NCBI RefSeq assembly: GCF_910591885.1
Contig: NC_063273.1
Location: 1,922,001-1,986,000 of the forward strand
Direction of reading: 5' to 3'
From: Bombus terrestris
Lineage: Eukaryota; Arthropoda; Insecta; Hymenoptera; Apidae
Length of the DNA stretch: 64,000 bases
Position 1 is the first letter of the stretch. Each line of letters starts with the position of its first letter. The notes under the pieces were generated by a model that ran no database searches, had not been told where the DNA came from, and saw only the letters and a program-made list of their open reading frames with translations. The position numbers were made by a program, and so were the translations under genes. This document shows positions 52,250 to 62,960 of this stretch, in pieces.

Positions 52250-52760
52250 GGTTCAATTTCTCCAAAATGCGACAGCTAATCCAGGGGTTGAGGTTTCACC
52301 GATCGAGCATGGGCTAGCAAGTGGATTGTTTTCATCCGAAAGCTTGCATCGGGGCGAAACATCGAACGGGCGCAAACGATCGTACACCAGGCAATAACTG
52401 TGACCAGACTGGTGCAACTGTTTATGCAGCGACGACATTTTATTGGACAGATCGTCCTCGTCAGCGCCATATTAGATTCCAAAGTGTACCGCAACTCTGC
52501 ATACCAGCCGATGCAACGCACAACTACTCGCCAAAGTGTCGACGAAATATTGCGATTGGTGGCGAAGACGGCTGCTACACCGGACGATCACGCTCCGATG
52601 CAAGATCAAAATTTCGTCTTGGAATTTCGTCTCTACCTTGCAGATACGAGATTCTGTTGTGTCGTGTTACAGGATCCCTCTCTATTTCCGAGATGAACGT
52701 TTTTTAGAGCCTGTCGTCGCGAGGAATGCGAATCGTTCGAGAGCGGTAGGCTGTTTATAT
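52250..52760. promoter_or_regulatory. GC-richer island, unassigned
   Basis: A complex island open in several frames at once: plus-strand frames of 128, 98 and 83 codons and minus-strand frames of 61 and 81 codons overlap here. None has a recognisable domain, and the overlap in five frames points to few stop codons through base composition rather than coding. A candidate enhancer or an untranslated exon; not resolved. Confidence 0.25.
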
Positions 52761-52893
52761 ATTCAGCTTTTGTCCTGGAATTTATGAAAAATTGTTTTTG
52801 AAACGAAAGACGGAATTTTCATATACAACGAGTTGTATTCGTGATTGTGCGTGTTAAAGACGGGCTCGATTTGTTTTCAAAATCTAGCGGAAC

Positions 52894-52912
52894 AATATAT
52901 ATATATATATAT
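52894..52912. repeat. (TA)n microsatellite
   Basis: About nine TA dinucleotides in a row. Confidence 0.9.
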
Positions 52913-53279
52913 TCCTTTTATATAGGAAAAACGTTTTCAATAAATATCAGAGTGTTGAGACTGTTTTACACACAACGAAGAACATAATTGAACCAATAAC
53001 TACAGTTTAAATTTCGTGTCAATCGTTTTTCATCATCGGTAACAAAACTATGCAAACGATATACATAGTAGCATTTTCCCATAATTAAAGCTACATAGTT
53101 GAAACATTTTTTAAAGGTATGTCCTTTTATTTATTGTATATATTATCGTACATATTATACATATCCATTATTATATAGAAACGTATGTACACTTAGAAAA
53201 TTCAACACGTCAATCATAAGATCAATTTATTCAATTTGTTCGATTAGTTATTCGAAATTAATTCCTCGTTAAATAAAAT

Positions 53280-53620
53280 CAGAAGCGGTATCTCTCCATG
53301 GATTTCATTGGCTTCTCTCTTAAACAAAGATTCACTCGCCGTACGATATTGACTGTCTTCTAATTGAGTAAATCGCGTTAATTGGAGCCATCAAATGGCC
53401 CATATATGAGCACGAGCATCAATCTTCCACGAACACATCCGTGTTTCTATTCCAGAAGCTTGGCCCTTGAAAAAGAAGGCAAAGGAATGAAATATATGAA
53501 AAGGTTCGAGACAAATGCCGTCAGCCGCATCAGCAAGTATAAGTGAAATGACAGCGAGTTTTAATTGCATCATTATGGCCAGCGAAGTGGCTCGAGGGCT
53601 TTCTGTAATCACCAACCACG
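53280..53620. promoter_or_regulatory. Candidate cis-regulatory element
   Basis: A complex block with TCTAATTGAG near 53358, GTTAATTGG near 53377, a small dyad GCCAT-CAA-ATGGC at 53387-53399, and TTTAATTGCATCATTATGGC at 53560-53579. The last resembles TAATTAGTGCCATTATGG in the block at 18400. A 144-codon minus-strand frame runs through (53391-53825); its internal tail begins with a hydrophobic, signal-like segment, but no family is recognisable. Regulatory reading preferred. Confidence 0.32.
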
Positions 53621-55660
53621 CGTTCCCTTCCTCTATGTCCCCTTTTGTCGAGGTAGCCCGCTGTGAACGGAGCGTACATACGATTCTTTTCGTTCTTCTC
53701 GCCGCTTCTATCCACGCCAACGTATCTGATCCCGAGGCAACGCGGCTCGCCAAAGAAAAGCTTTTTTGACCGACAAAAATGGCAACGAGCCAACGGCAGT
53801 CCTGATGTGTTTGTCGAAATAACAAGGTCAGTTATTCCAACCGCGAAAGCGGGACAGAAGCTGTGCCGTTATCGGCTTATCGAGTTATACAGAGTTCGTG
53901 TACTAATTACACATCGTTTTACGTACGACGTCCTTTCAACGACGATAATCGAAAATGCGGGAAATGGCTTTTCTACCTACTCGACCTTCTCTGTGTCCCC
54001 GTGGATACGTGCAATTCGCCGGATTTTCTGAAGTGTAACTTTGTCTAAAACATCGTTGAAGTTCTCGTTCAGCCTGGTATAAAATGACACCTTTGATATC
54101 GCGATCTTCTGGCGACTACGTTTATATTAAACGGAGATTGTTGTTTCGTCGAACTCCAATTTTATCTTTCTGTCTTTTAACCAGAGTTTTACCATAGAAA
54201 TGCGAATCCAAAGGGATGTGCTGAAAAATGTGTGGTTAAAGAGATTTGAAACAAAGTAGCTACCTTGTGTACGGTGTATCAATTTGCTGTACAGCGTACG
54301 TATGACGCAAAGCAAATTCCGGAAAGCAAATCACGCGATTCGATATCGATAGAAATTTTCCATCATCGAATTTATATCCCATCCCACAGAATTTATCGTC
54401 ATTTCGACGATTGCGATTCGAAACGGACGTCCGTACGGTTTACTGAATTTTATGTCGGTTAAGGCGTTTTGTTCCTCCTTCCTTCGAAACGAAGCCTGAA
54501 TAAGCCGAGAGCAAAATCGAATATCGTCTATATGCCCGGAGAGCTTATTTTAGAAAATATGCAAATCTAATGCAACTGAAGTTCTCGGCAGCGATAAGAA
54601 TATGTTTCGCTGGAAGACGTTTATACGTCTGGAATGTGAAATCCCCGAAGCTGAGGAACGATGACCGAATCCTACTCTCCTTCACCTTTTGGGAATCGAA
54701 TTTCACCCTTAGGCAATAGGGTGGACGAGCTTCCTATGGATGGGCGGCTGGCTCACCACGAAAGCACATTTTTCTCTAACTCTACACGACAGGGATGAGA
54801 AGGTCGAAGCTCCTCAACCCTCGACACCTTCGCCCAAACTACCATCTTCCTCCCTTTTTATCGTGACCACTCGCATCCGAGCTAATGATTACTTTTCAAT
54901 CGATTCATTCGCTGGATCGTCGACCTGTCACCGTCCCTTCGACACTTCACGATTCCATCTCAATTTATAACCATGTCCAATCCATTGCGAAGATTAATGA
55001 ACCAATGCGTATACATATGCGTACAGGAAAATAAATAGGTAACGTCGAATTTCGAATTAAAAGTACGACGTAATATTTTTATGATTAATGCGTTGGCTCT
55101 GTCGCTGTAATTAGTTTGATGTAACTTAATCTTGTACGTATTTATATAATTTAAATAAATCGCGCGATTTTATAAATTTTATAATCGATTTTTCAACTCG
55201 CGTTACGAAACTGTATGCATTTTTCTTTGTTATTCGCTAGTCAATAATTTCAATTCCAATCGTGTTCCAATTCCAAGTGTACACTACGACACAGTACCTT
55301 GATAAATAATGATAATATATTATCTGAATTATGCGAAACGTAATTAAATCAGAGAGATTCTTTTACTCTATTGTTTGTGAAGTGTGGAAACATAGAAATA
55401 CACGTATCATTTATAATTGAGAATCGTGGTAATCGTCAAGTTATTTTATCGGAAAGTTATTTATTTATAAGAAAGAAAACTATCGCTGTACGTACAAACA
55501 ATTTCTATGGCTTGAAACCTTTCAATAAAAAAATCGAAGAGCACAGAAACGCTCGAATGAGATAAAGGGCTTTCGCTTGGAGTGCAGGACGTGCCTTAGG
55601 TCAAGCGATGATGGCACGAAAATTGAGTCGAAGCGAATTCTTCGAAGAGCTAACGTAAGT
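53621..55660. other. Non-coding stretch with one octamer site
   Basis: No supportable gene. 53660-54030 holds overlapping frames on both strands. 54480-54760 is complex and contains ATGCAAAT at 54559-54566 (POU octamer form). 54980-55560 is AT-rich. Confidence 0.5.
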
Positions 55661-55765
55661 GTTAGAGGTTTGCGATATAGTAACGTGGAAATAAGCAAAA
55701 CGTATTCCTGGCCCGCTATCACCAGAAGGACAGCAGCGAAACAAACGACTGTCGCATAAATTACG
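55661..55765 (+). repeat. Triplicated element, copy A
   Basis: The first of three copies of one element. Blocks in order: GAGGTTTGCGA from 55665, AATAAGC, CGCTATC at 55714-55720, then the 15-base core GAAACAAACGACTGT at 55738-55752, followed by CGCATAAATTA. It aligns with copy C with a one-base difference in the gap between CGCTATC and the core. No splice, promoter or RNA-fold signature identifies its role. The minus strand is open across this copy in a 111-codon frame, but the other copies have stops in the same register. Confidence 0.75.
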
Positions 55766-56453
55766 CTATCTTGATGCTCGTTGCTGCAGTGCATCCTGGC
55801 ACGAGGCAGGTCTAAAGGTGTTGGAGACGCGATCACCAGAACTACCTGCTTGTACAAATCCCAGTCTGCTTGACATAAACGAAGTGCTCTTCTTCCAAGA
55901 ACGTACTTTTAACGACAAGATATCTTTCGCTCGTTAACGAAAATTAGTTGCTAATGTACCGTTATATAGCAAATTTTGTTATTTACAAACTTTTTAGTAA
56001 TAGAAAACACGTTATATTTTTATGTATCGATTCAAACAATAAAGAAAACGATAGAACAGTTAATCATACGAATACCAAAGCTGAATAAATAGCCGCGACC
56101 AACATGTACGAGAACAAAAGTTTAATTTGGTATGTTAAATATGTAATATGACTTTTATAATGATCTTTTGATTTTTAAAACCATCCCGATACTTTAGATT
56201 AGAAGCTTAATGTTTTAGACTTCTGTATTAATGCTTTTTTTACGACATTCGCAAACGCAAAGAATCTCATCTGTCCACAACTAATGAAAATGTTGTCAAT
56301 TTATCGTGTTTTCATTTCGTGTTAATATCTTTCGTAAAGAGTTAATTTTCAGCAGCGAAGTTCAGCTCGTAAATATCATTTAAAGTTAGCCAAATTGTCG
56401 GACGATATGAAAATGAAAGGAGATTCGGAGAATTTGGGAATATTAAGGGGGCC

Positions 56454-56590
56454 AGGCTGGCTGCGGAGGTTTCGTTCATAGGCAGGTGGTCGGGACAAAG
56501 AAGAGCAGGAAGGGAAGAGTAATCAAGCGCCACTGCTACTCTATGGCAAGACAACAGATCTGAAACAAACGACTGTTTCATAAATCATTC
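56454..56590 (+). repeat. Triplicated element, copy B
   Basis: The second copy, most diverged at the 3' side. Blocks: GGCTGCGGAGGTTTCG from 56460, TAATCAAGCGCCAC near 56519, CTCTATG at 56539-56545, and the identical 15-base core at 56562-56576, followed by TTCATAAATCA. The gap from CTCTATG to the core is 16 bases, as in copy C. It shares TAATCAAGC and GGCTGC with copy C, so it is a member of the same family rather than a chance core match. Confidence 0.75.
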
Positions 56591-57125
56591 TTGCTACATT
56601 TCTAGTATATTTCGAAATATGGCGAGGTAGAGAAACCGTTGCTACTGCAGCCGACAAGCCTGTGAAAATCAAAGAGGTATTCCATGAATTTTACACAACA
56701 AAAAGTAATCGTCAAAGACAAGTACCCACGGTTGGAAGTTTAATTAATCCATTGGTGCACATTGTTCGCTTATATGGTGCTGCTTTTGTCTCTGGATGCA
56801 AACGAGGCAGATGTTTGACGGCCTCATTAGCGAGATATTTTAAGTTGAATAGATGCGGGTAAAGTATGTTTTAATTATAATACGCAAGAATGTAATTGAT
56901 GTATTTATTACGGAAAGTTACGAGCCCCGGTAGATATTAATTACCTTAATAAGATAGGTATTTCGAAGCGATATAGAAAACCATATATGAAGCATTTGTC
57001 ATGAAAGAAGATTTTATTAATGAAAGGTGGCAAAAATATTCTAAAATGAAGTAATATTTAAATTAGATTAAATATCGATACCTCTATTATCTCGTTTAAT
57101 TTTAATTTTACTTTGGCATAAGACA
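56591..57125. other. Non-coding stretch
   Basis: 56640-56870 is complex, with a TTAATTAATCC homeodomain-type word near 56741 and an unremarkable 66-codon frame. The rest is AT-rich. Confidence 0.45.
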
Positions 57126-57297
57126 ATTAAATTATCGTTTATTATGAAACAATGAAATCAAAGATATTAAACGTAAAATTGTTGTAAAATTTATATGGAA
57201 TGAATAAATTAAATTATTCTTTAGGATGAAACAGTTAGATGAAAGGTATTTAATGTAAAATAACTGTAAAATTAATATATAATACAATGAATAAATT
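57126..57297. repeat. Diverged tandem duplication, units of about 82 and 90 bp
   Basis: Two adjacent units, 57126-57207 and 57208-57297. Both begin ATTAAATTAT, then have ATGAAACA, a TATTAAACGTAAAAT or TATTTAATGTAAAAT block, TGTAAAAT, and end AATGAATAA. Small insertions near the end of the second unit account for its extra length. AT-rich and non-coding. Confidence 0.65.
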
Positions 57298-57898
57298 ACC
57301 AGAGATGAATTTATTCTACGTTAAAACGAAAACAATGCTCAAAGCTGACTTTAGCGTTAGCAGGAAGCGGACTGAGGTAAAAAGTGTATATAACAGACGG
57401 TAAATATGTGCAGTTAGAGAGGTAACTCAATTTTTTAATAAATTATCAACGACGAACGCATAGTGAAATTTTAATTTTAATTTTAAAAGTGGCAAGGAAA
57501 TCGCGTCAGTGTAACGCGTAACTTAATTCTATTTATTCGGAACAGTCGTTTTTCGGAAAAGACCTGGGACATTCTGTGCATATCGTCGCACGTTTCTCTT
57601 TCGCTTTACCTTTACTTTCTCCCTCGACGATCCTACGAAAACAATCATTAAAAAAAAAAAAAAAAGATGCGAAAGAAAAAGTCACTTCTGTTCGCTAAAA
57701 AGCACTCCGGAAGTCCGTTAACCGCGAGCCGTAAAACAGGAAGGAATCGTTGCTCCTACGACAATAAGTCGAACATCCGAGTGCTCGATTGTCCTCAACA
57801 ACGACAATACGACGAAACAATAGCCGAAGTTCGATTCACGAGTGTTCTCGAGACGCATTTGAAGTGTTCGGTAATATGAAAGTTAAGAGAATGGAGTG
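57298..57898. other. Non-coding stretch with poly(A) run
   Basis: An uninterrupted run of 16 A at 57650-57665. It is followed by a 70-codon frame (57667-57879) starting with Lys codons; no domain. I see no element upstream whose tail this could be. Confidence 0.5.
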
Positions 57899-58020
57899 GC
57901 CTCGGTGGCTGCAGGTTTACGAGAATGACAGAGGTATGGGCGAGGAATAATCAAGCCGCACTTCTGCGTTCCGCTATCGCGGTCCAACGAATTCGAAACA
58001 AACGACTGTCGTATAAATTA
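57899..58020 (+). repeat. Triplicated element, copy C
   Basis: The third copy. Blocks: GGTGGCTGCAGGTTTACGAG from 57905, TAATCAAGCCGCAC at 57948-57961, CGCTATC at 57972-57978, the 15-base core at 57995-58009, then CGTATAAATTACG. In this copy the core and next two bases form a perfect 11-base dyad ACGACTGTCGT (58002-58012); copy A has one base different and copy B has lost it. A dimer-binding site is one possible reading. All three copies point the same way. Confidence 0.75.
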
Positions 58021-61000
58021 CGATGATATCTGCCAGAGAACAGCGTGCCACTCGAATCCTCGAGAACCAACCGAGGGGAAGACCGAAGATAGGGAAAAGA
58101 AGAGCGAGTTTAAGTTAAGCGTTGGCCTAGCTTTGATACTCGTTAACGCGTCCTTTGACCGATTCGAGCACTTACTTGGTGGAACGAAGCCAGACGTTGG
58201 TCCAGGACGATTTACTTAATGAGCTTGCGCGGGTATCTTCGGACTCTCTGACTTTATCGCTCGAACAAAATCGTTGACATTGAAAAGGAGCTGCCGCCGG
58301 CGCCAGCGAACGACTTTATTAATCGGAGAAGGTTTTTAAGCGGCGCCTGCGGAGAGAGAATGTTATCGTTTCCCCCTGGGATCTACGTTTTTTCGTTGGC
58401 AAGGTGTTGCAAAAAAAGGGTAACGCAGCCTGACAGAAAATTTATGGGCTTTCGGTGGGATCTGTTTCTCAGAAATTTTCCACACCATACTTCTTTGAAT
58501 GGACCGCTTTATATTTTGCTAAATTTTTTAACCGCCATGGATTAAGAGTTACTATATAGGCAAATTAATTAATTAAGGATTTGTTTAGTAGGTCGTGCGT
58601 TAATTATCGCGTGAAAATGTAGAAGCAGTGAAGTAAAATTTCATAGTGTCAAGTTGTAGGAGGCTTTTTTTAATTACAATTAATTTGTCTTGTGTGTTAT
58701 TATAATATAATGTTATACGTTGTTATACGGTTTATTTTTAGCTACTTTGATAAGATTCGTTTTCGAGATGAAATGCGCGAATAAATCTTGGTCTAAGCTA
58801 AAGATTTTTCATACGTAAATGATAGAGTACGTGTAAATGGTTACTATGTTTTGGTTAAAACTTAATTTTAGAAGTACTTCAACTTGAAATTCAAATACGT
58901 TCCTTTCAACTTGATGATAAGAATAGATTTATCGTAGGATGTTAATTTTAATGTTTTAATTAATGAACATCGATCAAAGCGTTGTGACAACCATTACACT
59001 TACGCTTCGTTATTAACCTGATTAAAGAGGATCGAGGTACCTTGATAGATATTCCACTATCTAGTTTCCATCAATGTCAGGAACTACCAGACATTTCGAA
59101 GTTGCAAACAACAGGCAATCAATTTCCACTATCGATAAATCATCGTTGAAATCGTTCGATTGTTGGTTTAATCATTCGTGACTTGTAATTGTTCTACATA
59201 GGTGTGCGCAGTAGTAAAGGAAATGAATCACGAAGCTTAAATGTAACATTGTCCCTTTAATTTATAAATTTGTATTACTTCGCAACAGTGAAAGAACACA
59301 ATAATAGCAGATATTTTTTATTTTGTTCTTGATACGCTGAAGTGTTGAATTCGAAAAAGAAATATAGAATAATGCAAAACAATTGTTACTTTGCTTATCT
59401 TTTCTTAATGCCAAAGTCAAATTAATTGACTTTGTTTCTTCACTGCAAGATATTCACATTATAAAGATAATAAATCGATCAAATAAAAGATAGAATAGTT
59501 TGTAAAGCTCTATTCATTTAGACAAATTATTAAGATTTTATTTTTTATTAATATCACGCAAGTATTTTCAAAGACACTGTGCGATAAATATTAATATAGT
59601 ATAGTGTCTGCTACATCGAGAAATATTAATTAAGAGTTAAAACCGATATTTTTGATAACGATATACTTGCAAAAAGTCTATAATAACTCTGAACACCAAA
59701 GTATCAATTTCTTCAACAACATTTCGAAGCTTGAAACATAGTCCATTCTACGCGAAAAGTGATCGTCCAGTTCGGACGTAATGTAAACTCGGTGGTATTT
59801 AAAATTGCGTACTCGACAAAAATTGGTATCGACGAGGAAGGAAATCCCATGTTGATCGATCGTACAATAGAAATGTCGCGGTTCTATGTCGGAAAAGAAG
59901 CGACCAAGCCAACGATGGATCCCCCGGTTTTTAAGTGATGTGGGAATGGAGGAATGCGAAATGTTTGCCGCGCATCCATCATTCGATTCGCATCCATCGT
60001 ATCATTTGGCACTGCTTCGCAGGTTCTTCCGGTTGCTTTCATTGATAAGCGAGATAAGTGTGCCCATCAGGGCCACGTTCCACGTTGTGAGAAGAAGACG
60101 AATGACTTTCGATGACGGCCGATCTGCGTGCGCGTGTGAGAATCGATTTCTACCGATTGCAATTCCCCGATGATTTATCTATGCCCGCCTACCAAAAATT
60201 CGCTTCAAATCGAAAATCCTTTCAACCGAATAGCTTATTTTATATCGAACGCGGTTTACTCTGTGTGAAAAGGGATTGTAATCTGTAAAGATTTTCTGTA
60301 ATTATTTTACTTCGGATCCTTTTATTTTTGCCACTTGAAAATAAATTTTAGTAGAAAGAATTTGATACTGTGAAAATTGTATTACGCAGAGATCACGATC
60401 AAGAAAATATTACGTAAGTTGGCGAGTAAAAAAGTATCGATAGACTACTATATTTATTATATTAATTTATTACTACTTATTATTATTTACCACCATACTA
60501 TTATATACTACTATGTATTAATTAAACAGGTCCAAGTAGATATATATTGAATTTCGTGTTTAGTAGTAGACTGTCAAAATTTGAAAACTATATAGAGTAA
60601 CAGAAATATAGAGTAAAAAATAGCTTCATTGGAAAATAACTTCTTCAAATACTTCTTTTACGAACTTCTCTACTAACCACCATTGACACATGAAATTCAA
60701 ATTACCATATAAAATCCATTTTTCTTTTCGATAACCAGCTTGTCGAATGATGGTTCAGCTTCAGCTTCTTTCTTCTTCCAAAGGATAAAAGCTGATCGTT
60801 GAACGCTGCTGTTGTAGCTATCCGTTCACACAAATGATATAATATCCTGTAATTTGATGTCTATTGTTCCGAAAAGATCATTCTATTATTGAAAGCTATA
60901 GCGATCTTTGTACAGATAACCTCTGAGATTCCGTATCGGTTAAAGCGAACCAAGTTGCTCGGTGGACGTACCGCGTCGTGGACACGCGTGTTCTAGACGC

Positions 61001-62519
61001 AAAGGAACAGCCTCGACCGTGTCATAAACACGTTGGTCGGTTCTACTCGAGATGTTTAACGCATAGCTGTTCAGCGAAGTGACGCGAAGTGGAGCTTGGG
61101 TGCCAATGCGGTCTTAAACGATAATAAATTCCCGAACAACGCAACCCTATCGCATAACACGTTCTCTGTGATCCGTTTCGTGCGCGATTCGCGTCACAAC
61201 GCAACGATCTCTTAGCGTAAGGAGAGCGAGAATATGCGCCTCGAGCGCACTTTTTATTCGCCGTAAACGGGTGTAACACCTTCCATGCGGAACCATTAAA
61301 GACGTCCGTATTCTTGCGTTGCGTGAAACGCACGCAACATGCAAGCTGTAACATTGCAACTTTACGTCTAGTTTAGTGGATGGGCGAAAGCTGAAACCTG
61401 AAACTACCTGTGTACCGTTTCCGACTATACTGCTTGGTTGATGGTTTCCGGATTAAAGGGACTGCCATCATGTTATTCGCTGTAAAGCAACGCCTGGAAA
61501 ATAAGGAATCACAATAGTGTTCTTCTGTTCTTTACGATGTCGTTCGGTTATAGAACTACGTTAGCGAGCTTGCTACTTTTCGATCAAAATAAACCCGTAC
61601 ACGTATCGTTCGGTTCTTGTCGAGTTTCTGGTCATCACCGATACCGACGTTTGGAAACTTTGCAACGCTTTTAACGTTGCTAAAATTGTTTACTGTATAT
61701 CTTCCGTAAGTTGACTAAACCTGTTTCGTGAAACTAAATACTTAACGGATAAGATAGGATTTTTATGATTCTAAAAAATAGAAAATTTTCCTGAATTTAC
61801 AAGGTTAATAAATATGATAGCGTATGTATAAATATGGTGGAAAAAGCTGAGAGCACTCTGTACAGTTTCATTTAACATACAAAATGTTGATCAGCCACGT
61901 ATGTAGATACGCACTCAATAGTTTCAGAATACTCGAGATCAAACGGGTTCCATCGATTTTCGAAATATCACGTTGGCACATAAGCGAAATCTGAGCACGC
62001 CAACGATATGTAATTTAATATATTTCAACAGTCTTCGAGTTGTCAAAGTGTCTCGTAGAATTTGTACTAGGTAACACTAGCTTTGAGCTACAACGAGACA
62101 AATTAAAACGTGCTCTAGCCCGAAAACAGTTCACAGGGTGTTAAGAGAGATACGAGGCTTCCTAGAAACACACGTAAACGATTTAATTATGCTATTATGA
62201 ATGCGATTCTTCGCAAACATTTTAATATTCGTCAACTTATTATAATACCAGATTTTGCTGTGACAGTCATGATATACTTTTTATACGTCCTATACCCGAT
62301 AATATATAGACCTCCTTTCAAAACTTGCCATTTCGTGCGTTTAACGATCGAAAAATCTTCAACGATCGTTGCACACGATAAATAAATTTACATTAGCGCG
62401 AGACAACTATAGAATTGTGAAGAATTTCCTGCCAAAGAATGCCCCTTTTTAAGCATTAAAAGAGCCACGAGCTCGTAAATATATCAAGAGAAATTTGCAC
62501 GAAGAGAAGGTAACGCATC
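58021..62519. other. Non-coding stretch with GC-richer islands
   Basis: No supportable gene. 58240-58380 is GC-rich with TTATTAATCGG near 58316. 59880-60180 has a 95-codon frame without a domain. 60920-61500 is GC-richer with two overlapping minus-strand frames. 60450-60520 is a TTA/CTA-rich simple tract. CACAGGGTGTTAAGAG near 62134 resembles the end of the small element at 49.2-49.4 kb, but no partner end is seen. Confidence 0.5.
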
Positions 62520-62960
62520 GTTGTTCGAGAGAGAATCTTCCCTCCGTCCACGGGCTGTCAGTTCGGTCGGACAAAGAAAGGAAAACGTTCGGCCTTCGTC
62601 GAAATCCGGTCACAATAATCCTTTATTAACGATCGGTGTTCGTTCGTAGCCGCAACTTCTGATCGAAGGTAGAATCCGACACCGGTGACCCGGGACAGGC
62701 CGCAATTATTCGTAATTTAGCTTGGCTCGATTCGCGCGCGGCCACCTCTGCCTCTCTCGACCGGCTAATAACCGTGAAATTAGCATAATGTCACGTTATA
62801 TGACGGAACGGCGGATCTGTGTTCGATTCGAGCGCGTGCAAAGGGTAGGAGATAATCCGGCGGATGAGATATCGGGTCAGCGGCAGACTTTACATCGCTG
62901 TCCGGGACCAAGTAGACCGCGGGTTAAGATAAGATATCGTAGAAGCGTCAGACGCGAACG
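62520..62960. promoter_or_regulatory. Candidate cis-regulatory island
   Basis: A complex, CG-dense island with CACCGGTG near 62681, CAATTATTCGTAATTTAG near 62703, AAATTAGCATAATG near 62779 and GATAAGATATC at 62938-62948 (overlapping GATA-type sites). A 149-codon plus-strand frame (62722-63171) starts inside it; it is Arg-rich because of CG-rich codons, and no domain is recognisable. Regulatory reading preferred over a gene. Confidence 0.3.

Noticed and set aside
52250..52760. Five overlapping frames of 61-128 codons as a gene
   Set aside because: Openness in many frames at once reflects few stop codons in GC-richer DNA; no frame has a domain.
53391..53825. 144-codon minus-strand frame with an internal Met followed by a signal-peptide-like stretch
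   Set aside because: The mature part would be about 35-40 residues with one or two cysteines and no family pattern; it overlaps plus-strand frames and a block better read as regulatory.
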